Origin: Branchiostoma floridae
Lineage: Eukaryota > Chordata > Leptocardii > Amphioxiformes > Branchiostomatidae
Assembly: GCF_000003815.2 (NCBI RefSeq)
Contig: NC_049995.1
Span: 15,018,976-15,082,975 of the forward strand
Direction of reading: 5' to 3'
Length of the DNA stretch: 64,000 nucleotides
Part shown: positions 47,301 through 57,530 of the stretch, in pieces
Layout: each line of letters starts with the position of its first letter
How positions within the stretch are numbered: position 1 is the first letter of the stretch
Notes under the pieces: generated by a model
The model's input: the letters and a program-made list of their open reading frames with translations, nothing else
Databases searched by the model: none
Told to the model about the DNA's origin: nothing
Made by a program: the position numbers and the translations under genes

Positions 47301-50300
47301 CAAGAGTTGAGAACTTTGATCAAACTGCTGTTAGCGTGGTCGAAAGGCTTGAAGAAAAGGATGACATTAAAACAACAGCCCAAGAGACAACCCAAATGGT
47401 TGAAACAATCACTCCAGATGTCGAAAAGGAGTCGAAAGAAAGGGTTACACCAGATAGCGTTGAGAAAGAAGAGGACAATACTGTGCCGGAGGCAATTATG
47501 ATAAAAGACACAACAGGGAAAGGAGTTGCCTTTGTGGAAAAGGAGGCAAAACCAGACGAAAGAGCTGAAGATGAGGAAACTGTTTCACGGGAAGGAAAAA
47601 CAGACGAGCCTGTGATCTGTATCTGTTATAAACCAACTCCAGTCACACTAGTTCTATCACCAGAGACTACATCAGAAGATGCCATCGAGCCCAAATCCGT
47701 GGCCACCACTGACACAACATCACCAGATAAAACAGTAGGAGATATTGCTGAAGGCACTGATAAAAAGCCAGACGAAACAGCACAACAACAAGAAGTAAAG
47801 GTGGTGGAAGAACAACCTGAGTCGTCTGTGGACGAAGAAGATGGGAAGCCAGTTGAACAGGCTGCAGATGACAATGTTCAGAAGGTAGAAAGCGTAGAAG
47901 TTTCCATGGAAACACCATTACGAGATGAAGAGGTTGAAATAATTGATGAGAAAAGAGAAGAAGTTGTCCAAGACATCAAAGAGAAGCCAGATCAGAAGGT
48001 TTCCAATGAGGAAACACCTCAGAACGAAGCAACTGAGAGGCCTGACCTGGACGTTAGTGACAAATCAGAGGAAAAGACTTCTTCTCAGACAACACATCCA
48101 GACCAAGCAGCTGACGAGGACGTCATAGACATTGTAGTGCAGTCGGTAGACGAAACAGTTGTTAAAGCTGCCCCAGCCGCGGGTGAGACGTTTGAAGAGA
48201 ATATTCATACCGAAGTCACACTACCAGATGAAACGATTAAAACAACTGTGCCATGTACTGTGGCTGCACCGGAAGAGATAGATGAAACAAATGTTTGGCC
48301 ACCACAAGAGATAACTATTCAAGAAGCTGTCACGAATCTTGAAACTGCAGTCATAACAGAATCGCCTACACAAGACAAAGACGATACTGCAGCAGACTTT
48401 GTCGCTGCAACAGACGAATTGGCTGCGTCCGAAATCCAGCGACGAGTGACAGATTCAGTTCAAGAAGTTTCCCCACAAATCGCTGAAAAGGTAGAAGATC
48501 AGGACGCTACAGCTACAAAAAAAGATGAGGAATCCTCCGAAATACCTCAGTCAGAGGGAACCACTCATGACACTGTGTTGGTAACGTCTGAAGACGTATA
48601 TGAGAAAGGTCATTCTGAAATATCTCCAACTAAGGAACCAGTTGAAGTAATTGTCTTAGACACTGTTGAAAAATTGGACGACACTACCCAGACGGAAACC
48701 CCACCGGCACTGCCAACTGGAGTAGCAGACACTGCTGAGAAAGTTACCTCCAAAACAGCACCAACGTTTGAACCTACACAGAAGGATGCCCCTGACATAG
48801 CTGAAGAGGTGAAGGTTATAACGGTAAAGATTACGAAGGAACCACAGACAGGCAAACCATTTAAGGCGGCTGCTTTACAAAGCAAAACGTATGCTCAGGC
48901 TGTCAAGGACAGTTTCCCCAAAGTTGAGAAGACCGTACAGGAAAACGGAGACATGTCAGATGTGGGCGAAACTCACAAGGAGACACCACCAAAAGACAAG
49001 TCGGTCGATGAGACTGTGCCAGAAAATGTGGAACTACCAAAAGAGGAAGTTACTGAAATGCTGCCATCAGAAAAAGTCGAGGAGAAAGTGTCAGAAAAGG
49101 AGGAGCTAACAAAAGAAGAAATCCACATCGATGCACCATCCGAAGACATAATCATTAAGACGATAGTAGAGCCACAAAGCGTGGAGTTTGGAGAAGAGAA
49201 AGTTCACACAGAAACTCCACCACCAGACAAGCCAGTTGAGAGGGTAGTATCAGAAAAGACGGAAGAACCTAAAATGGAAATCCACACTGAAACTCCACCA
49301 GAAGACAAAACGCCTGAAAACACTGTACAACAGCAACAAGTAGAAGTGGTGGAAGAAGAGAAAGAGGAGGTACAAGTCGTAGTACAAGAGAAAGTACAAA
49401 CAGAAACACTATCACCAGACAAGACAGTTGAGACGAAAGTATCAGAAAAGATGGAAGGACTGGAAGAGGAAGTCAGCATTGAAACGCCACCAGAAGACAA
49501 AACGGTAAAAGAGACTGTAAAGCCACAAGTATCAGAAGTGGTAGAAGAGACAATTCAGACAGAAGCTCCAGATAAGCCAGTTGACGAGAAAGTATCAGAA
49601 AAGGTTGAGGAAGCAAAAGAGGAAATCCACACTGAAGCACCACCAGAAGACAAAATAATTATGACGACTGTACAGCCACAAAACGTGGAAGTGGTAAAAG
49701 AGACAATTCACACAGAAACTCCACCACCAGACAAACCAGTTGACGAGAAAGTATCAGAAAAGGTGGAGGTACCAAAAGAGGAAATCCACACTGAAACACC
49801 ACCAGAAGACAAAACGGTGGAAACGACTGTACAGACACATAAGGTGGAGGTGTCAGAAGATACAGTTCACACAAAAACACAACCACCAGACAAGCCAGTT
49901 GAGAAGGTGTCAGAAACGGTGGAAGTAACAAAAGAGGAAGTCCACATTGAAGCGTCAACAGAAAACGACAAACCAGTTGAAAAGATTGTACAACCACAAC
50001 AAGTATCAGAAGTGTCAGAGAGGCAAGTTCATACAGAAACTACACAACCAGACAAACCAGTTGACGATAAAGTATCAGAAAAGGTGGAGATACCAAAAGA
50101 GGAAATCCACACTGAAACACCACCAGAAGACAAAACGGTGGAAACGACTGTACAGACACAAGAGGTGGAGGTGTCAGAAGATACAGTTCACACAGAAACT
50201 TCACCGCCCAAAAAAACAGTTGAGATAATAGTATCAGAAAAGAAGAAGGTAGTAAAAGAGGAAGTCCACACTGAAACGCCACTAGAAGACAGATCCGTTA

Positions 50301-53026
50301 AAGAGACTGTGCAACCACAAAAGGTGAAAGTGGTAGAAGATAAAGTTCAACCAGAAACTCCACCATCAGACAAGCCAGTTGAGATAATAGTATCAGAAAA
50401 GACGGAGGTAGTAAAAGAGGAAGTCCACACTGAAACACCACCAGAAGACAAGACGGTTGAAAAGACCATACAACATATAACAGTAGAAGTGTCAAAAGAG
50501 GAAAGTCACACAGAGACTCCACCAACAGACAAGCCAGTCGAAAAGAAAGTATTAGAAAAGGTTGAAGTACCGAAAGAAAAACTCCACATTGAAGCAAAAT
50601 CAACAGTTGAGGAAACAGCCCCACACATAGTGGAGTGTTACAAAACTATTCACGAAATACTGACAGAGACAGAACCAACAGACAAAACAGTCGAAATAAA
50701 AGTATCTGACAAGGTGGAAGTACCAACAGAAAAACTCCACACTGAAGCAGAATCAATAGTTGAGAAAACAGCCCCTCCCAAAGTGGAGCCATGTTACAAA
50801 ACCATTCACGAAATCCTGATGGAAGATACTACAGAGAAGATCCCACTGTTTGAGTATACCCAGTTCACACTTGTATGTAAGGAGGAGACCAGTGGTGACG
50901 TGTTCGTTCAAGGATCATGGGACGGATGGAAGGAGTCATTCAAACTCAACAAAAGGTAACGTTAAATCTACTAAATGACTGGTAGATTACTTTGCCTTTC
51001 TCATGTAGTTTTAAACGTTGAAGTTGTAAACGTTGCTCCTATATGTTATTGATTGTTATTCTAGATCTTTCCTTGTCAAATTTAAATCAATTTGTATTGT
51101 CTGTCAGCAGCGCTAGCCCGTTGTAATAGCCACAGGCGGCTAGTTGGGCAGCCCTGGATATGCGAGCTGAATAGCCAAACCTATAAGTGAATAGATGGCT
51201 ACACAACGAGATTTGTGATGCCACGCTGTTAGCGGTAGACGTAATTTTGGGCCGTTGCCACTTTCTCGCCACTTTTGTTCTCTTCAATTCTTTGAAACTC
51301 GTTTCTTCAAATTCTTTTTGTAGTGAAGACGGAAGCTACAGCGAATCTGTGATGCTGCCATACGGTCTACATGAGTATAAGTACCGAGTTGGAAACAGTT
51401 GGATCCACGACGACACAAAGGTACATAGACATAGGTGAAACATATAGACACTGCATATTGTACTGAGGAAGACGTATGAAAGGCATTGAAAAGCCAGTAC
51501 GAGAGTAACTGGTTGGGAAAAGAAACGATCCAGTATAAATTGCACTCCTCATTTCCTTACCACAGTCGGCAGTTCGCAACGCGTTCGGTACGATAAACAA
51601 CGTGCTGAGGGTCCCCGCTGAGGCCGGAGGGAGCGAGTCTGTGGAGATACCGCCTGAAGAAGATAACTTAATAACTAAATTTAAGTCTCTGGTAATTTCT
51701 AAACAGCTGTTACGCTTCTACTCCACAGGCCGCGGTACGTAATGCCTTTGGTACGATAAACAACGTGCTGAGAGTCCCCGCAGAGGCCGGAGGGAAGGAT
51801 TCATTAGAGATCCCACCAGAAGAAGACTCTGACCTGGAGGAGTGTATGAGGGTCCGGCTGGACTGGACAGGAGAGGCGACCGGAGACGTGTTCGTGTCGG
51901 GGTCTTGGGACGGCTGGACACGCAGCTGGAAACTAAAGAGGAGGTAAGTTCTGTTCTGTCTCGTTCTGTTAAGCTAAGGTCACAAACCGCCGTGCGTGCA
52001 GTTGCATGGTGTCTACGTACTACGAGGAGTGTAGTAGGGTCAGGCTGGACTGGACGAGGCGAGCGGGAACGTGTTCGTGTCCTGGTCCTGGGATGGATGG
52101 ACGCGATCCTGGAAACTCAAGAAGAGGTGAGAAAAACTAGCCTGGGTACGGATTAACCTTTGGATCAATCACACGCGTGGCTGTGTGTAAGTTCGTGTGG
52201 TCGAACTGCAGGGTGTTCGATCAGAATTCGAAGCCAAAGGCCCTGGGTTCAAATCGCAATATGCTACTGGTCTTGCGTTTGGGAGGTAAAAGGCAGTGGA
52301 AGGAGAGGGACGGGCAATACGTGTCTCCATACATACTATTACTATTTAAGTAAAGTTCGGTCGACAATACATCTTCAGAGGTTTCGGTTTGTGGATTAAA
52401 AATTAGAGATGAACATTCGAAAGGTGGCTTTTGTACATCTTTTTCAAAAGTTGATGCCTTTTTCTTTCTTCTGTTTTGCAGGAATGACAATGAGTACAGC
52501 GTGTCCCTGACTCTACCCTGCCGCCAACACCAGTACAAGCTCAGGGCCGGAGACACATGGTTCTACGACCAGACAAAGGTAAACGCAGGTGTAAATAGCC
52601 TCTACCAGGCTCCGCGGTTTGCGGTCAAATAATGCACATTCAATGCACATCCTGTACGGTACAAATAGTACGCTAAGGGAGTCGATCGGCCATTGGAGTC
52701 AGTATGTCAGCCACTTACTAAGATGGCACCAATGACTACTTTTACAGGTTACAGCGTGAAGAACCATGGTCTATTTAATATGTTTTATTTATATAGGCTC
52801 TACCAGGCTCCATGGGTCGCATACTGATGGCCGGCAGACTGCCCTAGCGCACTATTGTTGACTCTATTGGCTTTTATCATGTCACTGGATTCTCATTGAT
52901 TTTTGCATCTCTTTTCAGCCGACTGTTCCCAACAGTTTTGGAACCTTTAACAACACCATTGAAGTCGCCGCGCCGCCCGCAAATGTGGCAAAACCCTGGG
53001 GCAAGAGAAAACTGACGGACTTCTGA
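43858..53026 (+). CDS. Glycogen-module gene 2: three AMPK-type glycogen-binding domains joined by a PEVK-like linker (~1785 aa)
   Basis: Exons: 43858-43920, 44556-44677, 45892-45985, 46394-50955, 51324-51420, (optional 51566-51691), 51729-51943, 52482-52578, 52919-53026; all joins are in frame (1785 aa, or 1827 aa with the optional exon). Domain 1 (about residues 28-108): GDVVILGSWDDW, DYEYKFKMGKTWF, NVFGTLNNYIEV. A 4562-bp exon then encodes about 1470 acidic residues rich in E, T, V, P and K, with an ~53-aa unit (KEEIHTETPPEDKTVE) repeated about ten times at 49109-50600. Domain 2: GDVFVQGSWDGW, HEYKYRVGNSWIHD, NAFGTINNVLRV. Domain 3: GDVFVSGSWDGW, HQYKLRAGDTWFYD, NSFGTFNNTIEV, ending PWGKRKLTDF. 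The residues that touch sugar in AMPK beta are kept in all three. No enzyme domain is seen. Inference: a long flexible glycogen cross-linker or scaffold. Confidence 0.85.
44200..44420. repeat. CT then GT microsatellite
   Basis: A CTCTCT-rich run at about 44238-44300 is followed by a GTGTGTG-rich run to about 44400, interrupted by GCGC. It lies in intron 1 (coding) of glycogen-module gene 2. Confidence 0.95.
44882..45648 (+). mobile_element. LINE-type retroinsertion, ~767 bp, with 16-bp target duplication
   Basis: The 16-base direct repeat AATATCAAGGTCGCAT occurs at 44866-44881 and 45649-45664. The insert ends AATAAAATGTGAG plus a run of A, the pattern of target-primed reverse transcription. 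It carries no recognisable protein. It includes a short tandem repeat at 45285-45430 (CCCTGCACAGAAACCCAGGG and similar), and TAAATTTGTGATATGTGTAA occurs twice. The host repeat resumes right after it, matching the copy at 28990-29225. Confidence 0.85.
49000..50610 (+). repeat. Coding repeat inside glycogen-module gene 2
   Basis: Units of about 53 codons (150-165 bases), each made of an A half (VHTETPPPDKPVEKVSEK) and a B half (KEEIHTETPPEDKTVE). B halves start near 49109, 49270, 49467, 49617, 49775, 49932, 50096, 50257, 50416 and 50572. The copies at about 49775 and 50096 are identical over roughly 60 bases, indicating recent two-unit (321-bp) exchange. Indels are multiples of three, as expected for coding DNA. 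Confidence 0.9.
51566..51691 (+). CDS. Optional duplicate FGT exon of gene 2
   Basis: 126 bases, phase 0 at both ends, AG acceptor after CTTACCAC and GTAATT donor. It reads SAVRNAFGTINNVLRVPAEA and continues to EEDNLITKFKSL. It duplicates the start of the next exon (51729: AAVRNAFGTINNVLRVPAEA) but lacks its following glycogen strand. Either copy can follow exon 51324-51420 in frame; only the second leads on directly to domain 3. Confidence 0.6.
52016..52129 (+). pseudogene. Frameshifted relic of a fourth glycogen-domain exon
   Basis: GAGGAGTGTAGTAGGGTCAG through CTGGAAACTCAAGAAGAG copies 51838-51943 and keeps a GTGAGA donor. A net 4-base loss (ACGAGGCGAGCGGGAACGTG versus the 24-base parent segment) shifts the frame, and no acceptor precedes it. 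Confidence 0.75.
52180..52330 (+). repeat. SINE-like repeat with B box
   Basis: CCTGGGTTCAAATCGCAATA matches an RNA polymerase III B box. It is followed by TTTGGGAGGTAAAAGGCAGT and GGAAGGAGAGGG, a tail also found at 18648-18680 next to TRPV exon 3. It is a short dispersed element. Confidence 0.55.
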
Positions 53027-55060
53027 GTAGATTAGAGTCTAAGTGTAGTTTTGCCTTTATATAGGAAAGGCTTTGGTACAATATTGAAGAGAGACGTACA
53101 TAGGTTGATTGTACTTCATTTTAATTCATTTTAAATGAACATTGCATATCCGTTGATGGATGTCTTAATTTGCTATGCCTGCTTAAAGTTAAAAATGATG
53201 GTGTTTTCAAACCAGTTTAGCTCACATAAAATCAATGAACAAATAAAATTAATGTTCCACTGGTTGTAGAGAACGTAATGCGCAGTTCAGTATTAAAAGG
53301 TTTGTTATACCTGGGAAATCCCCAAAGCTGCTTTCGACAAGCACAGTGAACAGTGGTTCACGGCTTACCGTCCTATTTTAAGGACTGCAGCCCTTTAGCG
53401 TGCATGTCGAGTGAGCGACTCAACCGGTATTCAATATAGAACTCTTGACTTCTTGGTCCAAAAACAGGGTCCCTCGTTACAGGACTGCGCATGTGTAACG
53501 AGATGCTTTACAGCTCTTGTTAACTTGCAATAAAAATAAATCAATAGCAAGAATATGAATTTCAGTGCATTTATGTATTCGTAAAAAGGCGGACGACTTT
53601 GTGCCAGTGGTTGGTGAAATGTGTGTTATGCATTTACTAAGAAATATGAATAAACGTGGTGGAATTATGGTGTCTCATTTCTATGTGTTTCCTCCCTTTT
53701 AAAGGTAGTATGTCACTGCACTTGGGGCACCAGTGCGGTACTGCGGGGTTCGTAGATGACCCAACGAATTGTAGAGACAAATGAACGGATTATCTTACGT
53801 TTCATGTTTTTTGTTATCTTTTAAGTCAGACTTTTTCGTATCACGCAATATATCTTAATTATAAAAAATCGGCGAAAATAACACAACAGTGCTGCGGTGA
53901 ACGAACCCCAAAGTGCTGCACCGGTGCCCCAAGTGCAGTGAGATACCACCTTTACAGTCATCATCATGTTACATTCGAACAACCTTGTATGGACCTGTCT
54001 GTTACCCTCCTTCCCATGCATGCCCATATGTTTATTTATTTGTCTATTTTTACTTCAGCATGGCATAAATCACAGAAGCTGGCAGGTCAATGACCTCTCA
54101 GTATTTGGAACTATCATTAGTGACGTAGGAGTCATGTCCATATTTGGCGCGCTCGGTATGTGTCTCTAAACTGTATCTAGAACGTACGGTGTGTATGTGC
54201 AAGCTATGGATGATGTATTTCTTTTATTAATCAATCAATCAATGATCAGTTACAACGTCAACTGTGAATAACATCAATGTAGTCTAATAATCAGTGACAT
54301 AGGAGTCTGTATTTGGTGCGCTCGGTATGTGTCTGTTAACTGTATCTAGAACGTACTGTGTGTGTGTGCGAACTGCAAGCTATTACTATCATCATCTGTT
54401 ACTCTAAGACTTTTTTTCTTTATTGATCAATGATCAGTGACAAAGACAACTGTGAATAACATCAATGTCGTCTAACTGTATGACGACACGGTACTTAGTT
54501 GGGATCTGTCATATCGATGAGTTGTTGCCTTGTAGTAAAAAAAAAACATCACGGTTTCTGATGAATGTTCTACCAGCATTGCATGAGAATCCCGTGCATT
54601 ACATGCAATATATCTGGAGGCACAACTACATGGACACTCACATCTCATCCATCTCCACGTCTAACTATATATCACCGTTTGGGGCAATATAGAAGATCTT
54701 GCGAACAGTTATCTCTACCCTTCTAGTTTTTCTGTTCTTCCTAATGTTTCACTTAATGGCATGCCTTTCTATTCATTGATATTACCCCCCCCCCATCTTT
54801 TCCATTGAAAACTTTTCCGTTGAGAACTACAGAAGATATGACAACCAGCTTTCTCAACACTTCTTGATTTACTGTTTTTCCTAATGTTTCCCTTAGTGTC
54901 ACGCCTGTCCATTCTCTAATGTTACTCTTTTTTATTGTCTAGCCCTCTTACTTTCTCCCTGGACGGTTCCCTGCATGATAATTCTGTCTGGCTGGTCCCG
55001 ATGACCGTGAAAACTACACACGGATTACCGTCCTTATATATAAGTGCACCATATACAGGC
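53027..55060. other. 3' UTR of gene 2 and intergenic DNA
   Basis: AATAAA-like signals occur at about 53242 and 53531. A ~180-base tandem duplication covers about 54110-54460 (TTTGGCGCGCTCGGTATGTG versus TTTGGTGCGCTCGGTATGTG, and CTGTGAATAACATCAATGT in both). No further gene is recognised. Confidence 0.45.
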
Positions 55061-55074
55061 CGGTTTACATACGT

Positions 55075-55257
55075 TCCAGTGACGTGTTAATAGCATTGGC
55101 TCCCGGTGCCAAACGGACTCCGCGTAAGCTGGCGAACTCGTGGGCTACGTGCCGCTGAAATGAGATAAATGTGTTTAATGATGCGACCTGGCTCAGTCCC
55201 AGCCTGTTCTGTTCATGGGTAGGAAGCAGTGTGCTTCGCGCCGTGGACATGAAAAAG
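55075..55257 (+). promoter_or_regulatory. Candidate promoter and leader exon of glycogen-module gene 3
   Basis: GTGACGTGTTAATAGC and CGGTGCCAAACGGACTCCGC are followed by GACCTGGCTCAGTCCCAGCC and, about 60 bases on, AAAAAG with a GTAAGC donor at 55258. The acceptor would be the CCCCACAG at 60082-60089 before the start codon. The arrangement mirrors that of gene 2. Confidence 0.4.
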
Positions 55258-55899
55258 GTAAGCATGTAATTTCTCGATATACATATACAAATACATTGCA
55301 TTCCGATTTAATGACGAGTAATGAAGATGCAAGGGAAGGTTTCTCAGAGAGAGTGACAATACCCTGCTATGAGAGAGAGAATGAAGATTGCATTCAGTAG
55401 ACATAACAATTGGTTTCTTTAGAGGCACAAACATCATGGTCTTACTATAAGGCTGTTGCGAGTAAGACATTGTTACCTTTTACACTACTTGACAACGTGG
55501 AAAGAATCGTAAATTTAATTTACTACCTCTCTATATATATGAGAATGTATTTTCTCACTACAACGCTTGTCGGGTCTTTGTATTTGGTTGTTAATATCCA
55601 AACAGATTTAGGGGTGAAAGATCGTAACGTTTTATATGGGCCAACCTCTTACGGTGCCCACTGTCTGCCGATGACCGAATAGGCGTCATGATCAGAGAAA
55701 CTTGGCGATCAGAAACGTTATTATCCGCAAGCATTTAGCAGCTGCTTTTTTCACAAAGACCTCATTCCGCTATGGAGAGTTCTAGCTGAGGCTAAATTGG
55801 ATCTGTGTAACCTGCACTTTATAATACGAATACCATACAAACTGCCTGAAAAGATACACGCCATATAAAGTGTAGAAATATTCATCTTTATGTGTAGAA

Positions 55900-56440
55900 T
55901 TTTGTCAAGTCGCTAGGTCGCAGGGTTGACGCAGTGAGGTCGCGGCAAGATCGCAGAGTAAACGCAGTAAGGTCGCCGCCCTTGTGGAATAGGACTGCTA
56001 TCAATACGAGACATACGTGACCAGCAGCCATTGTAAAGGTTCGCAGACTTGTCGCAGTGAGATCGCAGGCTGGTCTTATCAAGGTCGTAGAGTAGTCAAA
56101 GCAAGGTTTCCGCCTTTGTGGAATGGGGCTGCTATTAGTACGAGTTGCATGTAACGTCCTCGTAAAAGGTCGCATACTGTTCGCGTAGTGAGGTCGCAGG
56201 CTGATCGTAGCAAGGTCGCAAATTAGTCGCACCAAGGTTTCCGCCTTTGTGGAATGGGGCTGCTATTAGTACGAGTTGGATGTGACCTGCCGTCCTCGTA
56301 AAAGGTCGCATACTGTTCGTAGTGAGGTCGCAGGCTGATCGTAGCAAGGTCACAGATTAGTCGCAGCAAGGTTTCCGCCTTTGTAGAATAGGACTGGTAT
56401 CAGTACGAGGTGCACGTGACCAGACGTCCTTGTATAAGGT
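55900..56440. repeat. Tandem repeat, ~135-bp unit rich in AGGTCGCAG
   Basis: Four diverged copies contain AAGGTTTCCGCCTTTGTGGA, GGGGCTGCTATTAGTACGAG, CGTCCTCGTAAAAGGTCGCA and GAGGTCGCAGGCTGATCGTA. The 9-base word AGGTCGCAG and close variants recur within each unit. Confidence 0.9.
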
Positions 56441-56477
56441 CGCAAACGGTGTATAGATCACGAGCTGAGTGGTTATC

Positions 56478-57530
56478 CACACATTAACGTCACATGCGCG
56501 GGCTCTATGGCACGTAGTCAGATGACAGACAGATGATACAAAAAGGAGTTACTCGATCAACTAAATGTAAATTTAGAAAATTTTCTAAAACCTCAAAAAA
56601 ATTCCAAAATCATATTCAGTCGCTTGACTTTGAAAAATGAAATAAAAAAGAAACTTTTCAGATTATTTGTAGTAAAGTGAGTGGTTAAACACACATTAAC
56701 GTCACATGCGCGGGCTCTATGGCACGTAGTCGGATGATAAACCTACCTACCTAGTCCCATGACCTCCATTTCTTTGGGGGGGGGGGGGGGGGTGGCAAGG
56801 CAGCCATGAAGATAGAGTTACTACGGCAAATAGCAGTTACTAAGCAACGGACTTTGATTTTAGAAAATATTCTAAAACCTCTAAAATTTGTCAAAATCAT
56901 ATCTAGTCGCTTGACATGACTTTGAAAAATAAAATAAAAATGAAAATTTGGAGAAATTTTCAAATTATTTGTTGTTAAGTGAGTGATTACCACACATTAA
57001 GGTCACATGCGCGGGCTCTACGGCAAATAGTCGGATGACATACGGATGATACAATAAGAAGTTACTCAAAGACAAGCAACTAGACATGGTTTTGGTAAGT
57101 ATTCCTAAACCTCTAATATATATATATTTAAACCATGTCTATTCGCGATGATTTCTTTAAATTTTCAAAAAGTCAATTTTGGAAAATTTTCGAATAATTT
57201 GTAGTTAAGTGTTAAGTGAGTGCTCACGATAGACAGATGGTACGAAAAGGAGTTACTTAGGCAAATGGATATGATTTTGGAAAATTTCCAAACTTCAAAA
57301 ATCATATCCAAACATATAATCCAAAATACAGTCACTCAAGCAACTCGACACGATTTTGGAAAAGTTCCAAAATGTTTCAAATTCCATATCCAAACATATC
57401 ATCCAAAAAGCAGTTCCTCAAACAACTGGATATAAGTTTAGAAAATTACCAAAATTTCCAAAAAATCATACAGTTGCTTGAGTAACTGTTTTCTGGCGTA
57501 TCTTATTACCCGGATGTCTAACCTTCAGGT
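56478..57530. repeat. Array of MITE arms and ACATTAACGTCACATGCGCG segments
   Basis: Three copies (56478, 56692, 56992) of a ~60-base segment containing CACATTAACGTCACATGCGC and GGGCTCTA are interleaved with arms of the 'TTACTCAAGCAACTGGATAT' MITE family. A run of 20 G sits at about 56776-56792. Confidence 0.8.

Noticed and set aside
49204-50624. Several minus-strand and +2 frames over the PEVK-like repeat
   Set aside because: Shadows of a repetitive coding sequence; the + strand frame is open for 4.5 kb and fits flanking exon phases.
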